From positions 256,239 to 320,238 of the forward strand of contig JAGNLW010000001.1 of NCBI GenBank assembly GCA_017999365.1: DNA of 64,000 nucleotides, written 5' to 3'. The notes under the pieces were generated by a model. That model searched no databases. It worked only from the letters and a program-made list of their open reading frames with translations, and was not told where the DNA came from. The position numbers and the translations under genes are program-made. Positions 27,484-35,200 of the stretch are shown in pieces. Position 1 is the stretch's first letter, and each line of letters begins with the position of its first letter. Source of the DNA: Candidatus Aminicenantota bacterium (GTDB taxonomy: Bacteria > Acidobacteriota > Aminicenantia > Aminicenantales > Saccharicenantaceae).

Positions 27484-29442
27484 ATGACCGTATCCCTGCG
27501 TTCCAAGATCCTCCCCCTCCGCGGCGCCCTCGTCCTGCTGGGCGTCGCGCTCGTCCTCGCGCCGGGCCTGGCCGGACAGGCCGCCGCCGAAGACCAGAAA
27601 CCCAAGACGGAGCAGGAGAAACCCGTCCGCATCACCGAGGAGATCCAGGTCGTCGGCAAGGCCCCCAAGGACGTCCCCCTGGCCACGGTCACGACCGTCG
27701 TGGCCACGGACATCGCCAAGCTCAAGCCCCGGGACCTGGCCGACGTCGTCAAGTACATCCCCGGCGCCCTGGTCACGTTCGGCGACAAGGACACTTACTC
27801 CCTCAAGCTCCGGGGCATCGGCTCCAACCGCATCGCCCTGCTCGTCGACGGCGTCCCCGTGTACGAGCCCTATTTCTCGACCTTCGACCTGAAGACGGTC
27901 TCGGCGGGCGGCATCGACACGCTCCAGGTGACCAAGGGCCCGTCCTCCGTCCTCTACGGCCCCAACACCCTGGGCGGCCTGGTCAACGTCATCACCCGGC
28001 GCCCGTCCGAGCGGCCCTACCTCTCGCTCACCGGGAGCTACGGGGACAAGGCCATGGCCGGCATCGGGGCCGACGGCTCCTACGCCTGGAAGCGTTTCTC
28101 CCTCGCGGCCAGCGCCCTCTACCAGTCCTCCGACGGTTTCTATTTCCCCGACCCGGAGGACGGCCGGACCTTGCGGGCCAACGGCGACTTCGAGCGCCTC
28201 AACCTCAGCGGCAAGCTCTACTACACGCCTTCGGACCGGACCGAGATCATGGTCAGCGCCGGCACCTACCAGTCCGCCTACGGCATGCCGCCGGCCCTGT
28301 TCACCCAGCGGGCCCGCTACTGGCGGTTCCCGAAGTGGGACCGCTCGAACCTGAGCGCGGGCGGCTTCACCTCGCTCGGCGGCGACGCCGTCCTGCGCTT
28401 CCGCGGCTTCTACGTCAATTATTACAACACGCTCGACTGGTTCAACGACCCGGCCATGACCGACCTCGATTCGTCGAGCACGTACGACAACTCGTCCTAC
28501 GGCGGCTTCGCCCTGGCCGAGGTGCCGGTCGGCGACCGGAACACGCTCAAGGCCAGCCTGCTCTACCAGAAGGACATCGCCCGCACCCAGGACGACACCG
28601 GCCTGCCCTGGGAGCGCTACGACCAGGGCACGGTCTCGGGCGGCATCGAAGACGAGTTCCGGCTGACAGACGCGTGGAAGGTCATCGGCGGCCTGAGCCT
28701 CGACTTCATCGACAAGTTCCAGGGCGGCGACAACAACACCTCCCTCAATCCCCTCATCGGCGTCAAGTTCACGCCCACCGAGGACCTCGACTTCCACGTC
28801 TCCTTCGCCCGCAAGTCGCGCTTCCCCTCGATGCGCTCGCTCTACTCGACGAGCTCGGGCAACCCCGACCTGCTGGCCGAGTCGGGCACCAGCCTGGAGT
28901 TCGCAGCGACCTGGAGCGGCCCCGTCTACCTGACCGGGACGGTCTTCTTCAACCGCTTCCGTGACTTCATCGACTCCATCGTGCTCGAGGGCGGCACCCG
29001 GCTGTACGTCAACATCGGCCGGGCCCACATCTACGGTTTCGAGGTCCAGGCCCAGAAAAAGCTCGACTGGCTCGAGGCCACGGTCAATTACACGTACCTC
29101 GACCCCCGGAACGACACCGACGACCGTCCCCTCGACGCCCAGTCCAAGAGCAACCTCAACTTCGACGTGTCCTTCCTGCCGGCCAAGGGCCTGCGGGCCG
29201 GCTTCTACGGCCTGATGGGGTCGAAGTCGTGGTGGTGGAACACGCGGACCAATCCGGCCACGCTGCTGACGATCCCCGCCTATTTCAACCTGGACGGCAT
29301 CGTCAGCTTCGAGCTCCGCGACCGGTACCAGGTCTTCGTCAAGCTGGGCAACATCTTCGACCACTACTTCTACACCGAGCCGGGCTTTCCCTGGCGCGGG
29401 CGGTACTTCGAGGTGGGACTGCGGCTCGACGTCGTGAAATGA
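27484..29442 (+). CDS. TonB-dependent outer-membrane receptor
   Basis: 652 aa. A signal peptide of about 37 residues ends near GQAAAEDQ. The plug domain runs from about 50 to 165 (EEIQVVGKAPKDVPLATVTTVV as the TonB-box region; LRGIGSNRIALLVDGVPVYEPYFSTFD; VTKGPSSVLYGPNTLGGLVNVIT). The rest is a 22-strand-type beta-barrel with many aromatic-ended strands. It imports a metal chelate, cobalamin or sugar ligand using proton-motive force; which one is unclear. The final residues are VGLRLDVVK, with no terminal aromatic, which is unusual for an outer-membrane barrel. AAAGGAG gives the ribosome binding site. No tonB, exbB or exbD is in the window. Confidence 0.93.
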   Translation: MTVSLRSKILPLRGALVLLGVALVLAPGLAGQAAAEDQKPKTEQEKPVRITEEIQVVGKAPKDVPLATVTTVVATDIAKLKPRDLADVVKYIPGALVTFGDKDTYSLKLRGIGSNRIALLVDGVPVYEPYFSTFDLKTVSAGGIDTLQVTKGPSSVLYGPNTLGGLVNVITRRPSERPYLSLTGSYGDKAMAGIGADGSYAWKRFSLAASALYQSSDGFYFPDPEDGRTLRANGDFERLNLSGKLYYTPSDRTEIMVSAGTYQSAYGMPPALFTQRARYWRFPKWDRSNLSAGGFTSLGGDAVLRFRGFYVNYYNTLDWFNDPAMTDLDSSSTYDNSSYGGFALAEVPVGDRNTLKASLLYQKDIARTQDDTGLPWERYDQGTVSGGIEDEFRLTDAWKVIGGLSLDFIDKFQGGDNNTSLNPLIGVKFTPTEDLDFHVSFARKSRFPSMRSLYSTSSGNPDLLAESGTSLEFAATWSGPVYLTGTVFFNRFRDFIDSIVLEGGTRLYVNIGRAHIYGFEVQAQKKLDWLEATVNYTYLDPRNDTDDRPLDAQSKSNLNFDVSFLPAKGLRAGFYGLMGSKSWWWNTRTNPATLLTIPAYFNLDGIVSFELRDRYQVFVKLGNIFDHYFYTEPGFPWRGRYFEVGLRLDVVK

Positions 29443-29467
29443 GCGTGTAGGAAGGCGCCCGCGACAA

Positions 29468-29496
29468 GGGGACATGTACCGAAGGTACGTGTCCCC
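29468..29496. repeat. GTACC palindrome, second copy, between convergent genes
   Basis: GGGGACATGTACC (29468-29480) faces GGTACGTGTCCCC (29484-29496) around a GAA loop, a 13-bp stem with one mispair. It is nearly the same as the palindrome at 326-354. It sits between the TonB receptor stop and the convergent stop of the HD-domain gene, where it could end transcription from both sides, although no long T tract follows on either strand. Confidence 0.7.
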
Positions 29497-29500
29497 GTTG

Positions 29501-30046
29501 CTACAGCCCGAGCTCCTGGTCGATGCCCTGCATGGCCGCGATGGCGATCGAGAGGAACTCGTCGAGCTCGAGGCCGAGGTTGCGGCACTCCTCGATCTCC
29601 TCGCGGCGGGCGCCCTTGGCGAAGCTCTTCTCCTTGTAGCGGCGCTTGAGGAACTCGAGGTCGATGGACTTGAGCTTTTTGGTCGGGTGCATGAGCGTGG
29701 CCGAGATGACGAGCCCCGTCAGCGGGTCGACGGAGTAGATGGCCCAGTCCATGGGCGAGGCGCACGGCACCTTGCCGGCGTGGGCCTGAACGGCGTGGAC
29801 GATGGCCACGTCGATACCTTTCTCGCGCAGGATCTTGACCGTCTCGGTCGTGTGGAGCTCGGCGCTCATGCCCGTCATCTCGTAGTCGAGGTCGTGGAGG
29901 ATGCCGGCCAGTCCCCAGGGCTCGGGGTCGTGGCCGAGGCGGACGGCCAGGGCCCGCATGCAGGCCTCGACGGACAGGCAGTGTTTGATGAGGTTCTTGT
30001 TCGTCATGTGCGTCTTGAGCAGGGCCAGGGCGTCGTCGCGGGTCAT
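29501..30046 (-). CDS. HD domain protein (HDIG-type)
   Basis: 181 aa from ATG 30046, which has an AAGGAGA ribosome binding site. The metal-binding HD signature is visible: H at LIKHCLSVEACM, HD in GILHDLDYE, H in AELHTTETV, H in VHAVQAHAG and D in YSVDPLTGL. These are phosphohydrolase motifs, as in small HDIG proteins annotated from many anaerobes. The substrate is unknown. The gene is followed by a palindrome and preceded, 11 bp away, by the CGGC protein gene, with which it probably forms an operon. Confidence 0.88.
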   Translation of the reverse strand: MTRDDALALLKTHMTNKNLIKHCLSVEACMRALAVRLGHDPEPWGLAGILHDLDYEMTGMSAELHTTETVKILREKGIDVAIVHAVQAHAGKVPCASPMDWAIYSVDPLTGLVISATLMHPTKKLKSIDLEFLKRRYKEKSFAKGARREEIEECRNLGLELDEFLSIAIAAMQGIDQELGL

Positions 30047-30057
30047 GGCGGTCTCCT

Positions 30058-30501
30058 TCAGTTGTAGGCTTCCATGATCGCCCGGTCCTCGGTCATGAGG
30101 TCGCCGGCGATCCGGGCCATGTCCATGTCCTTCCAATAGGGCAGCTTCTGATGGGCCTCGTAGTATTTGAGGGGAATGGGGTGCGTCCCCACGACGACGG
30201 GGAGGCCGTATTTCGACTCGACGAACTGCTTGAACTGCTCGATGTAGGGGCAGGGCGGGTAGCCGACGACGAAGCCCGTGGCCAGGTGGACGACCTCGGC
30301 CCCGTTCGTCTTCATCTCCTCGGGGACGTACTCGATGTTGCCGCCGGGACAGCCGCCGCAGTTGGAGAAGCCGACGACCTCGAGGGGCTCGTCCTTGGGG
30401 TAACGGGCGAAGCCGCCGGCGCGCTCGCGGACGGCCCGGAAGCACTTGCCCCCGCCGCAGGATTGGTAACGGGCACAGATGACAATGCCGACCTTGGCCA
30501 T
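30058..30501 (-). CDS. CGGC domain protein
   Basis: 147 aa from ATG 30501 with a GGAGGA ribosome binding site. The PF08821-type CGGC domain is clear: ICARYQSCGGGKCFRAV near the N-terminus and GFSNCGGCPGGNIEY near residue 60, with further conserved CPYI. The many cysteines (at least seven) suggest metal or Fe-S binding, and the domain is common in strict anaerobes. Its function is unknown. It is upstream of the HD-domain gene. Confidence 0.93.
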   Translation of the reverse strand: MAKVGIVICARYQSCGGGKCFRAVRERAGGFARYPKDEPLEVVGFSNCGGCPGGNIEYVPEEMKTNGAEVVHLATGFVVGYPPCPYIEQFKQFVESKYGLPVVVGTHPIPLKYYEAHQKLPYWKDMDMARIAGDLMTEDRAIMEAYN

Positions 30502-30600
30502 GATGTCCTCCTTGCGGTCGCGGCTAGCATAACCCAACGGGGGCGGACTTGTCCACGACAGCCCGGAGACCGGATTCGGCGGCCGGACGGCCGGCTGCGA

Positions 30601-31479
30601 TCAGCGGGACCTGAGGAAGACCAGGCGCTGGAGTCCGGTGTCCGGGTCCTCGACGGCGGCGACGACGTAGGGAGGCGTCCAGACGGCGCCGGCGACGAGC
30701 GGCCCGGGGGCCTCGTACTGGCCAACGCGCTTCCCCGTCCTCGGGTCCAGGGCTACGACCGTCGGCGAGGCCGAAGAGACGAGAACGACGGGACCGGCCG
30801 GGGCCAATTCGTAGACGACGCGGGACGGGACGGTCTCCCAGGACAGGATCGAGCCGCCCCGCGCGGACAGGAAGTAAACGACGCTGTTCAAGGCCGGGAC
30901 GACGACCGTACGGTCTTGAACGACCGCGCGTTGGAGGGGCGCGCCTTGGAGGCGACGTCGCCACTTCGCCTTCCCTGTCTCGGCCTTCAGGCAATAAAAC
31001 GTCCTGCTCGCCGTGCCGAAGTAGACGCGGCCCGATGAGACGGAAGGTTCGGCGGTGATGCGCCCGTCGGCGGCGAACTCCCAGATCATCCCACCCTCGG
31101 CGTCGAATGCCCTCAAACGGTCCCCTTCGACCCGGAGGAGCGGGGTATCCGGCCCAGCCGGGCCGGGCCCGCCGCAGGCCAGAGCCGTCTGAAGGATCGT
31201 CCCCCCCGCCTCCGCCTGGCCGGGGCGACGCCAAAGGACGGCACGCGAGGGGATCACGACCGCCGTGACGAAACCGTCGTCCGTGGCGAAGGTCAGGACG
31301 CCGTCATGGGCCCGGGGTTGGCCGACGACGTGGCCTTCGATCTCGAGCGCCCCCACCTCGACAAGGGGGAAGCGCAGGGGGAAGGGATCGACGAGGGTTT
31401 TCGGGGGAGCCGCGGCGCAGGCCGCGACGGCCAAAGCGGTCAGAGCGACGGTCGCGGCGGAAGGACTGCGGCGGGTCAT
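30601..31479 (-). CDS. PQQ-repeat (BamB-like) lipoprotein
   Basis: 292 aa. A lipoprotein signal with VAAC at about residues 18-21 is followed by propeller repeats: DDGFVTAVVIPSRAVLWRR, GRVYFGTASRTFYCLKAETGKAKWRR and VVALDPRTGKRVGQYEAPG. These are the tryptophan-bearing blades of PQQ-like WD-type proteins such as BamB. It could be a scaffold protein in outer-membrane assembly, but it is shorter than BamB and sits alone, so the role is uncertain. No good ribosome binding site is evident ahead of the ATG. Confidence 0.75.
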   Translation of the reverse strand: MTRRSPSAATVALTALAVAACAAAPPKTLVDPFPLRFPLVEVGALEIEGHVVGQPRAHDGVLTFATDDGFVTAVVIPSRAVLWRRPGQAEAGGTILQTALACGGPGPAGPDTPLLRVEGDRLRAFDAEGGMIWEFAADGRITAEPSVSSGRVYFGTASRTFYCLKAETGKAKWRRRLQGAPLQRAVVQDRTVVVPALNSVVYFLSARGGSILSWETVPSRVVYELAPAGPVVLVSSASPTVVALDPRTGKRVGQYEAPGPLVAGAVWTPPYVVAAVEDPDTGLQRLVFLRSR

Positions 31480-31511
31480 GGTCGTTCGGCCCTATTCTAG
31501 AATAAAAGCGG

Positions 31512-31546
31512 AAGATGAATAAATAAAATAGAAACGTCCCCATTTT
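31512..31546 (+). repeat. Dispersed AT-rich/GTCCCC repeat, copy 2
   Basis: This reads GAAGATGAATAAATAAAAT and then AGAAACGTCCCCATTTT, nearly identical in inverted orientation to 19608-19644. It lies in the 112-bp gap between divergent genes. Confidence 0.75.
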
Positions 31547-31573
31547 GCGCCCGGGGGGCGAACCTGCTATGAT
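31545..31573 (+). promoter_or_regulatory. Putative promoter of the small CxxC protein gene
   Basis: TTGCGC (31545-31550), 17 nt, then TATGAT (31568-31573), 19 nt before the ATG at 31593. It begins at the end of the repeat at 31512-31546. Confidence 0.45.
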
Positions 31574-31592
31574 TTCCGTCCGGGAGCCGGGC

Positions 31593-31790
31593 ATGGTCAA
31601 CTACATCCTGCTGTACAAGATCCGCCGCATCGTCAAGAAGATCCTCAAGGACAAGATCGCCGACGACGAGATCGCCACGACCCCCAAGTCGTGCATCGGC
31701 TGTCTGGCCGACGACATCAGCTGGGAGATCTACTACCTGCTGAAGGACAAAGAGGATAAGGACGCGCCTCCCCCGCCGGGCGAGAGCTGA
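31593..31790 (+). CDS. Small basic protein with a CxxC motif, 65 aa
   Basis: Start ATG 31593 is chosen because the -10-like TATGAT overlaps the upstream in-frame ATG (31569). The protein starts MVNYILLYKIRRIVKKILK, an amphipathic basic helix, then has PKSCIGCLADDISWEIYYLL and an acidic/proline tail. A single CxxC and a possible membrane-peripheral helix are all that can be seen. Convergent with rarA (9-bp gap). No family is recognised, and whether the Cys pair binds metal is unknown. Confidence 0.6.
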   Translation: MVNYILLYKIRRIVKKILKDKIADDEIATTPKSCIGCLADDISWEIYYLLKDKEDKDAPPPPGES

Positions 31791-31799
31791 CCGCCCCGG

Positions 31800-33188
31800 T
31801 CATTCCGGTTTTTCCGGCTTGTCCTTCCCGTCGCCGGCGTCCCCCGGCTTGTCCTCGCGCGCGCCGGACTTGAGCCGGGCCTTGAGGGATTCCCACCAAT
31901 CGATGCGTTTGCGGACCTCCCTCTCGAAACCGAGATTCCCGGGTTCGTAGAAGCGGCGGCCGCGCAGCCGCTCGGGCATGGTCTCCATATCGGTCGTCGA
32001 CAGGGCGCTGTCGTGGGCGTATTTATAGTCCTGGCCGTAGCCGATCTCCTTCATGAGCGAGGTCACGGCGTTGCGGATCTGCATCGGCACGGGCTCGTGG
32101 GGGCTGCGCTCGATCTCCTTCTGGACGGCGCCGTAGGCGGTGTAGATGCGGTTGCTCTTGGGAGCCGAGGCGAGATACACGACGGCTTCGGCCAGGGCCA
32201 GCTCCCCCTCCGGCGTGCCCAGGAAGTCGTAGGCCTCCTTGGCGTGGAGGGTCAGGGCCAGGGCCTGGGGATCGGCCAGGCCGACGTCCTCGGAGGCGAA
32301 GCGGACCAGGCGGCGGGCCACGTAGAGGGGGTCCTCGCCCGAGGCCAGCATGCGGACGAGCCAATAGAGCGCGGCGTCGACGTCGCTGTTGCGCAGGCTC
32401 TTGTGGAGGGCCGAGATAAGGTTGAAGTGCTCCTCGCCGGACTTGTCGTAGAAGAGCGTCCGCTTCTGGAGGGCCTCCTGGACGTTCTCCATGGTCACGG
32501 TCTCGGTCCGGGCCAGGCCGGCGGCGATCTCGAGCGTGTTCAGGGCCCGGCGGGCGTCGCCGTTGGCGAAGTCGATGAGCATGTCCCGGGCGGCCGGGTC
32601 GATGGCCAGGCCGAGGGCGCCGAGGCCGCGATCCTTGTCGTCGAGGGCGTCCTGGAGGATGCGGGCCAGGGCCTCGCGGTCGAGCTCCTTGAGGACGAGG
32701 ACGCGGGTCCGGGAGAGGAGCGGGGCGATGACCTCGAAGGACGGGTTCTCCGTCGTCGAGCCGAACAGGATGATGTCGCCCTTCTCGACGTAGGGCAGGA
32801 AGGCCGCCTGCTGGGCCTTGTTGAAGCGGTGGATCTCGTCGATGAACAGGACCATGGGCTTGCCGAAGAGCTTCCGCTGCTGCTCGGCCCGGGCCATGAA
32901 CTCCTTGACCTCCTTGATGCCGGACAGGACGGCGCTGAAGAACTCGCAGGGCAGGTCGAAGTGGCCGGCCAGCATGGTGCCCAGGGTCGTCTTGCCCGAG
33001 CCGGGCGGCCCCCAGAAGATGATGGAGACGATCTGGTTCTTCTCGATGAGCTCGGCCAGGAGCTTGCCCTTGCCCAGGATGTGGTCCTGGCCGTAGACGC
33101 GGTCGAAGGTGCGGGGCCGCATGCGCTCGGCGAGCGGGGTGTGGGCGGCGGGGTCCGGCCCTTTCTTCCGGGCGGCGGCGGGGCTCAT
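31800..33188 (-). CDS. rarA: Replication-associated recombination protein A (RarA/MgsA)
   Basis: 462 aa. It is an AAA+ ATPase related to clamp loaders and acts at stalled replication forks. Motifs: RPRTFDRVYGQDHILG at the N-terminus, Walker A GPPGSGKTTLG, Walker B LFIDEIHRFN, sensor 1 GSTTENPSFEV, and the C-terminal tetramerisation domain ending near RRFYEPGNLGFE. The C-terminal 40 residues are a low-complexity Lys/Glu/Pro/Asp tail. The start codon lies 9 nt after a TATAAT box on the minus strand. Confidence 0.95.
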   Translation of the reverse strand: MSPAAARKKGPDPAAHTPLAERMRPRTFDRVYGQDHILGKGKLLAELIEKNQIVSIIFWGPPGSGKTTLGTMLAGHFDLPCEFFSAVLSGIKEVKEFMARAEQQRKLFGKPMVLFIDEIHRFNKAQQAAFLPYVEKGDIILFGSTTENPSFEVIAPLLSRTRVLVLKELDREALARILQDALDDKDRGLGALGLAIDPAARDMLIDFANGDARRALNTLEIAAGLARTETVTMENVQEALQKRTLFYDKSGEEHFNLISALHKSLRNSDVDAALYWLVRMLASGEDPLYVARRLVRFASEDVGLADPQALALTLHAKEAYDFLGTPEGELALAEAVVYLASAPKSNRIYTAYGAVQKEIERSPHEPVPMQIRNAVTSLMKEIGYGQDYKYAHDSALSTTDMETMPERLRGRRFYEPGNLGFEREVRKRIDWWESLKARLKSGAREDKPGDAGDGKDKPEKPE

Positions 33189-33197
33189 GGCGCCCGG

Positions 33198-33203
33198 ATT
33201 ATA
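33198..33203 (-). promoter_or_regulatory. Extended -10 box (TGATATAAT) of rarA
   Basis: TATAAT on the minus strand is preceded by TGA, giving an extended -10 element. The rarA ATG is 9 nt further on, so the transcript is probably leaderless or nearly so. No good -35 box is present. Confidence 0.5.
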
Positions 33204-33229
33204 TCACATCCGTCGGGGGCCCCCGCGCC

Positions 33230-33259
33230 TTGACCGGACGGGCGCAAAAATGCTAATGT
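33230..33259 (+). promoter_or_regulatory. Putative promoter of the MerR-type gene
   Basis: TTGACC (33230-33235), 18 nt, TAATGT (33254-33259). The ATG at 33270 lies 10 nt later with no Shine-Dalgarno sequence, again compatible with a leaderless transcript. Confidence 0.45.
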
Positions 33260-33269
33260 GGCCCTTCCG

Positions 33270-33650
33270 ATGGCCGAAAAAAAGAACCCCGCCAAGACCA
33301 AGCTCGTCTTCAAGCTCGACGAGGTTAGCCGGATGACCGGCGTCGACCTGGCCACGCTGGAGAACTGGGAAGAGGAGTTCCCCTTCCTGAGCGCCGGGCT
33401 GACCGGGAGCGGCGAGAAGTTCTTCCGGCAGCAGGACGTGGCCATCGTCGCCCGCGTCAAGGAGCTCATGGCGGGCAAGACCCTGACCATGGCCGGCATC
33501 AAGAGGAAGATCGAGGACGAGTTCGGGCTGTCCCATTCGAATCCGGTCCATCCGGAGAGGCTGCGCAAGGCCCTCAACAACGTCCGCGACGAGCTCCAGG
33601 ACATCGTGGCCGCCCTCGAGGACGGGGGCGGGAAAAAGCGTCGGAAATAG
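33270..33650 (+). CDS. MerR-family-like transcription regulator
   Basis: 126 aa from ATG 33270. Residues about 15-75 form a MerR-like winged helix-turn-helix: VFKLDEVSRMTGVDLATLENWEEEFPFL, then FFRQQDVAIVARVKELMAGKTLTMAGIKRKIE. A short coiled-coil-like stretch (RLRKALNNVRDELQDIVAALE) would allow dimerisation. There is no effector domain, so it is of the small 'MerR-N only' type found in many anaerobes. DNA targets are unknown. It is divergent from rarA and is followed by tRNA-Pro. Confidence 0.85.
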   Translation: MAEKKNPAKTKLVFKLDEVSRMTGVDLATLENWEEEFPFLSAGLTGSGEKFFRQQDVAIVARVKELMAGKTLTMAGIKRKIEDEFGLSHSNPVHPERLRKALNNVRDELQDIVAALEDGGGKKRRK

Positions 33651-33651
33651 T

Positions 33652-33669
33652 CGAAAACGGCCCCGTTTC
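33652..33669 (+). repeat. Core fragment of the GAAACG/CCCC repeat
   Basis: An 18-bp stretch, with arms AAACGG and CCGTTT, matches the core of the copy at 61749-61784 but lacks the AT tail. It ends three bases before the TATAAT of tRNA-Pro, so chance similarity to promoter-flanking sequence cannot be excluded. Confidence 0.4.
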
Positions 33670-33672
33670 TGC

Positions 33673-33678
33673 TATAAT
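33673..33678 (+). promoter_or_regulatory. -10 box of tRNA-Pro(GGG)
   Basis: A perfect TATAAT lies 14 nt before the mature 5' end of the tRNA. The -35 region (near 33650-33655, GTCGAA) is weak and overlaps the stop codon of the upstream regulator gene. Confidence 0.6.
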
Positions 33679-33692
33679 AAGGGACCCTGGTC

Positions 33693-33769
33693 CGGGACGT
33701 GGCGCAGCCTGGTAGCGCACATGCTTGGGGTGCATGGGGTCGGCGGTTCGAATCCGCCCGTCCCGACCA
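33693..33769 (+). tRNA. tRNA-Pro (anticodon GGG)
   Basis: The acceptor stem is CGGGACG with CGTCCCG, the anticodon stem CATGC/GCATG holds loop TTGGGGT (anticodon GGG), and the T arm GGCGG-TTCGAAT-CCGCC follows. CCA is encoded at 33767-33769 and is followed by nine T residues (33770-33778). The GGG anticodon reads CCC and CCU proline codons. The DUF3795 gene starts 30 nt downstream. Confidence 0.96.
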
Positions 33770-33799
33770 TTTTTTTTTATCATCCGGCCGGAGGCGCTC

Positions 33800-34036
33800 A
33801 TGAGGATCGGCGTTTGCGGCATCGCCTGCGAAGCGTGTCCGCGGATGACCGGGGGGACTTGCCCCAACGGGGACGCCGGCTGCCGCCCCAAAGAGAATCC
33901 TTTTTGGGCGATCGCCACCTGCGCGTTCCGCAAGGGCGTGCGGCTGTGCTTCGAATGCGCGGAATTCCCCTGCGAGACGACCAAGCCGGGCCCGGTCGCT
34001 TACGGCTATTGCCGGTACATCTCCGGGAAGAACTGA
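33800..34036 (+). CDS. DUF3795 small cysteine-rich protein
   Basis: 78 aa from ATG 33800, with GGAGG 6 nt upstream. Eight cysteines occur in patterns typical of DUF3795 (GVCGIACEACPRM, TCPNGDAGC, CAFRKGVRLCFECAEFPC), likely binding zinc or Fe-S. Function is unknown. It is followed after 19 bp by the cupin-surE pair and preceded closely by tRNA-Pro(GGG); it may be transcribed from the tRNA promoter. Confidence 0.85.
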   Translation: MRIGVCGIACEACPRMTGGTCPNGDAGCRPKENPFWAIATCAFRKGVRLCFECAEFPCETTKPGPVAYGYCRYISGKN

Positions 34037-34055
34037 GGGAACGAGGAGGGATGTC

Positions 34056-34409
34056 ATGTCCGCCATGAAGAGAGACAAGAGCACCGAGGACCTCAAGGGC
34101 CGGGCCCTGGACCTGGCCGGGCTCGTCGGGTATCAGGACGGGGCCATCGTCAGCCGCGAGGTCGTCAGCCGGGCGGCCGGCACGGTGACCGTGTTCGCCT
34201 TCGACGAGGGCGAGCAGCTCAGCGAGCACACCGCGCCCTTCGACGCCATGGTCGTCGACCTCGACGGCGAGGCCGACATCGTCATCGGCGGGAAGCCCCA
34301 CCGGGTCAAGCCGGGCCAGATGATCATCATGCCGGCCAACATCTCCCACGCGTTGAAGGCCGTCAGCAAGTTCAAGATGCTCCTGGTCATGATCAAGAAG
34401 CCCGCGTGA
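34056..34409 (+). CDS. Single-domain cupin protein
   Basis: 117 aa. The cupin signature is present as GEQLSEHTAPFDAMVVDLDGEADIVIGGK (motif 1, with H at SEHT) and HRVKPGQMIIMPANISHALKA (motif 2, with H in ISHAL). Such proteins may bind a metal and a small ligand; no enzyme activity can be assigned. Its stop overlaps the surE start by 4 nt, so the two are translationally coupled. It shares a strand with DUF3795 and surE. Confidence 0.88.
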   Translation: MSAMKRDKSTEDLKGRALDLAGLVGYQDGAIVSREVVSRAAGTVTVFAFDEGEQLSEHTAPFDAMVVDLDGEADIVIGGKPHRVKPGQMIIMPANISHALKAVSKFKMLLVMIKKPA

Positions 34410-35188
34410 ACACGACGCGGCCCGTCATCCTGCTGACCAACGACGACGGGTTCTACCGCGAGACCATCCAGGTCCTCTTCCGCCGGCTCGGTAAACTGGG
34501 CCGGACCTACGTCGTCGCGCCGGACCGGGAGCGGAGCGCCTGCTCCCTGGCCGTCACGCTGAGGCGGCCGTTGCGGGCCCAGAGCGTCAAGCCGCGGGTC
34601 TGGGCCGTCGAGGGCACGCCGGTCGACTGCGTCTATTTCGCCCTGCAGAAGTTCCTGCCGCGGCGGCCCGACCTCATCGTCTCGGGCATGAACCCGGGGC
34701 CGAACCTGGGCCAGCAGGACATCAACTACTCGGGCACGGTGGCCGGGGCCATCCAGGGGACGTTCCACGGCATCCCGTCGATCGCGGTCTCGCTGCTGGC
34801 GGACGCGAAGGGGAGATTCGACCTGAAGCACGCGGCGGGCGTCGTCGAGGCGGTGGCGGCGGACGTCCTGGCGCGCGGACTGCCCGAGGGCGTCGCCCTC
34901 AACGTCAACATCCCGCCGCCGCCGGTCAAGGGCGTCAGGATCACCCGGCTGGGCTGGAAGTTCTACGATCCCGAGATCATCGAGAAGACGGACCCGCGCG
35001 GCTCGTCCTATTTCTGGATCGGCACCGGGACGCCGCGGCGAGTGGGCGACGCGGGGACGGACGTTATGGCCGCCCACGCCGGATACATCTCCCTGACCCC
35101 CCTGCACACCGACATGACCGCGGCCCACGCGATGCGGGCTCCGGAGCTGCGGCGGATCGCCAAGCTCCTGTCCCCCGCCGGACGCTAG
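34406..35188 (+). CDS. surE: 5'-nucleotidase SurE
   Basis: 260 aa from GTG 34406 overlapping the cupin stop (GTGA). SurE is a metal-dependent phosphatase acting on nucleoside monophosphates, often with roles in stress survival. The metal-binding NDDG motif (residues 12-15), PDRERSACSLAVTL, the SGMNPGPNLG loop and YSGTVAGAIQG are all intact. It is convergent with dedA (12-bp gap), with no obvious terminator between. Confidence 0.95.
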   Translation: MNTTRPVILLTNDDGFYRETIQVLFRRLGKLGRTYVVAPDRERSACSLAVTLRRPLRAQSVKPRVWAVEGTPVDCVYFALQKFLPRRPDLIVSGMNPGPNLGQQDINYSGTVAGAIQGTFHGIPSIAVSLLADAKGRFDLKHAAGVVEAVAADVLARGLPEGVALNVNIPPPPVKGVRITRLGWKFYDPEIIEKTDPRGSSYFWIGTGTPRRVGDAGTDVMAAHAGYISLTPLHTDMTAAHAMRAPELRRIAKLLSPAGR

Positions 35189-35200
35189 GGCGCCGGCGCG

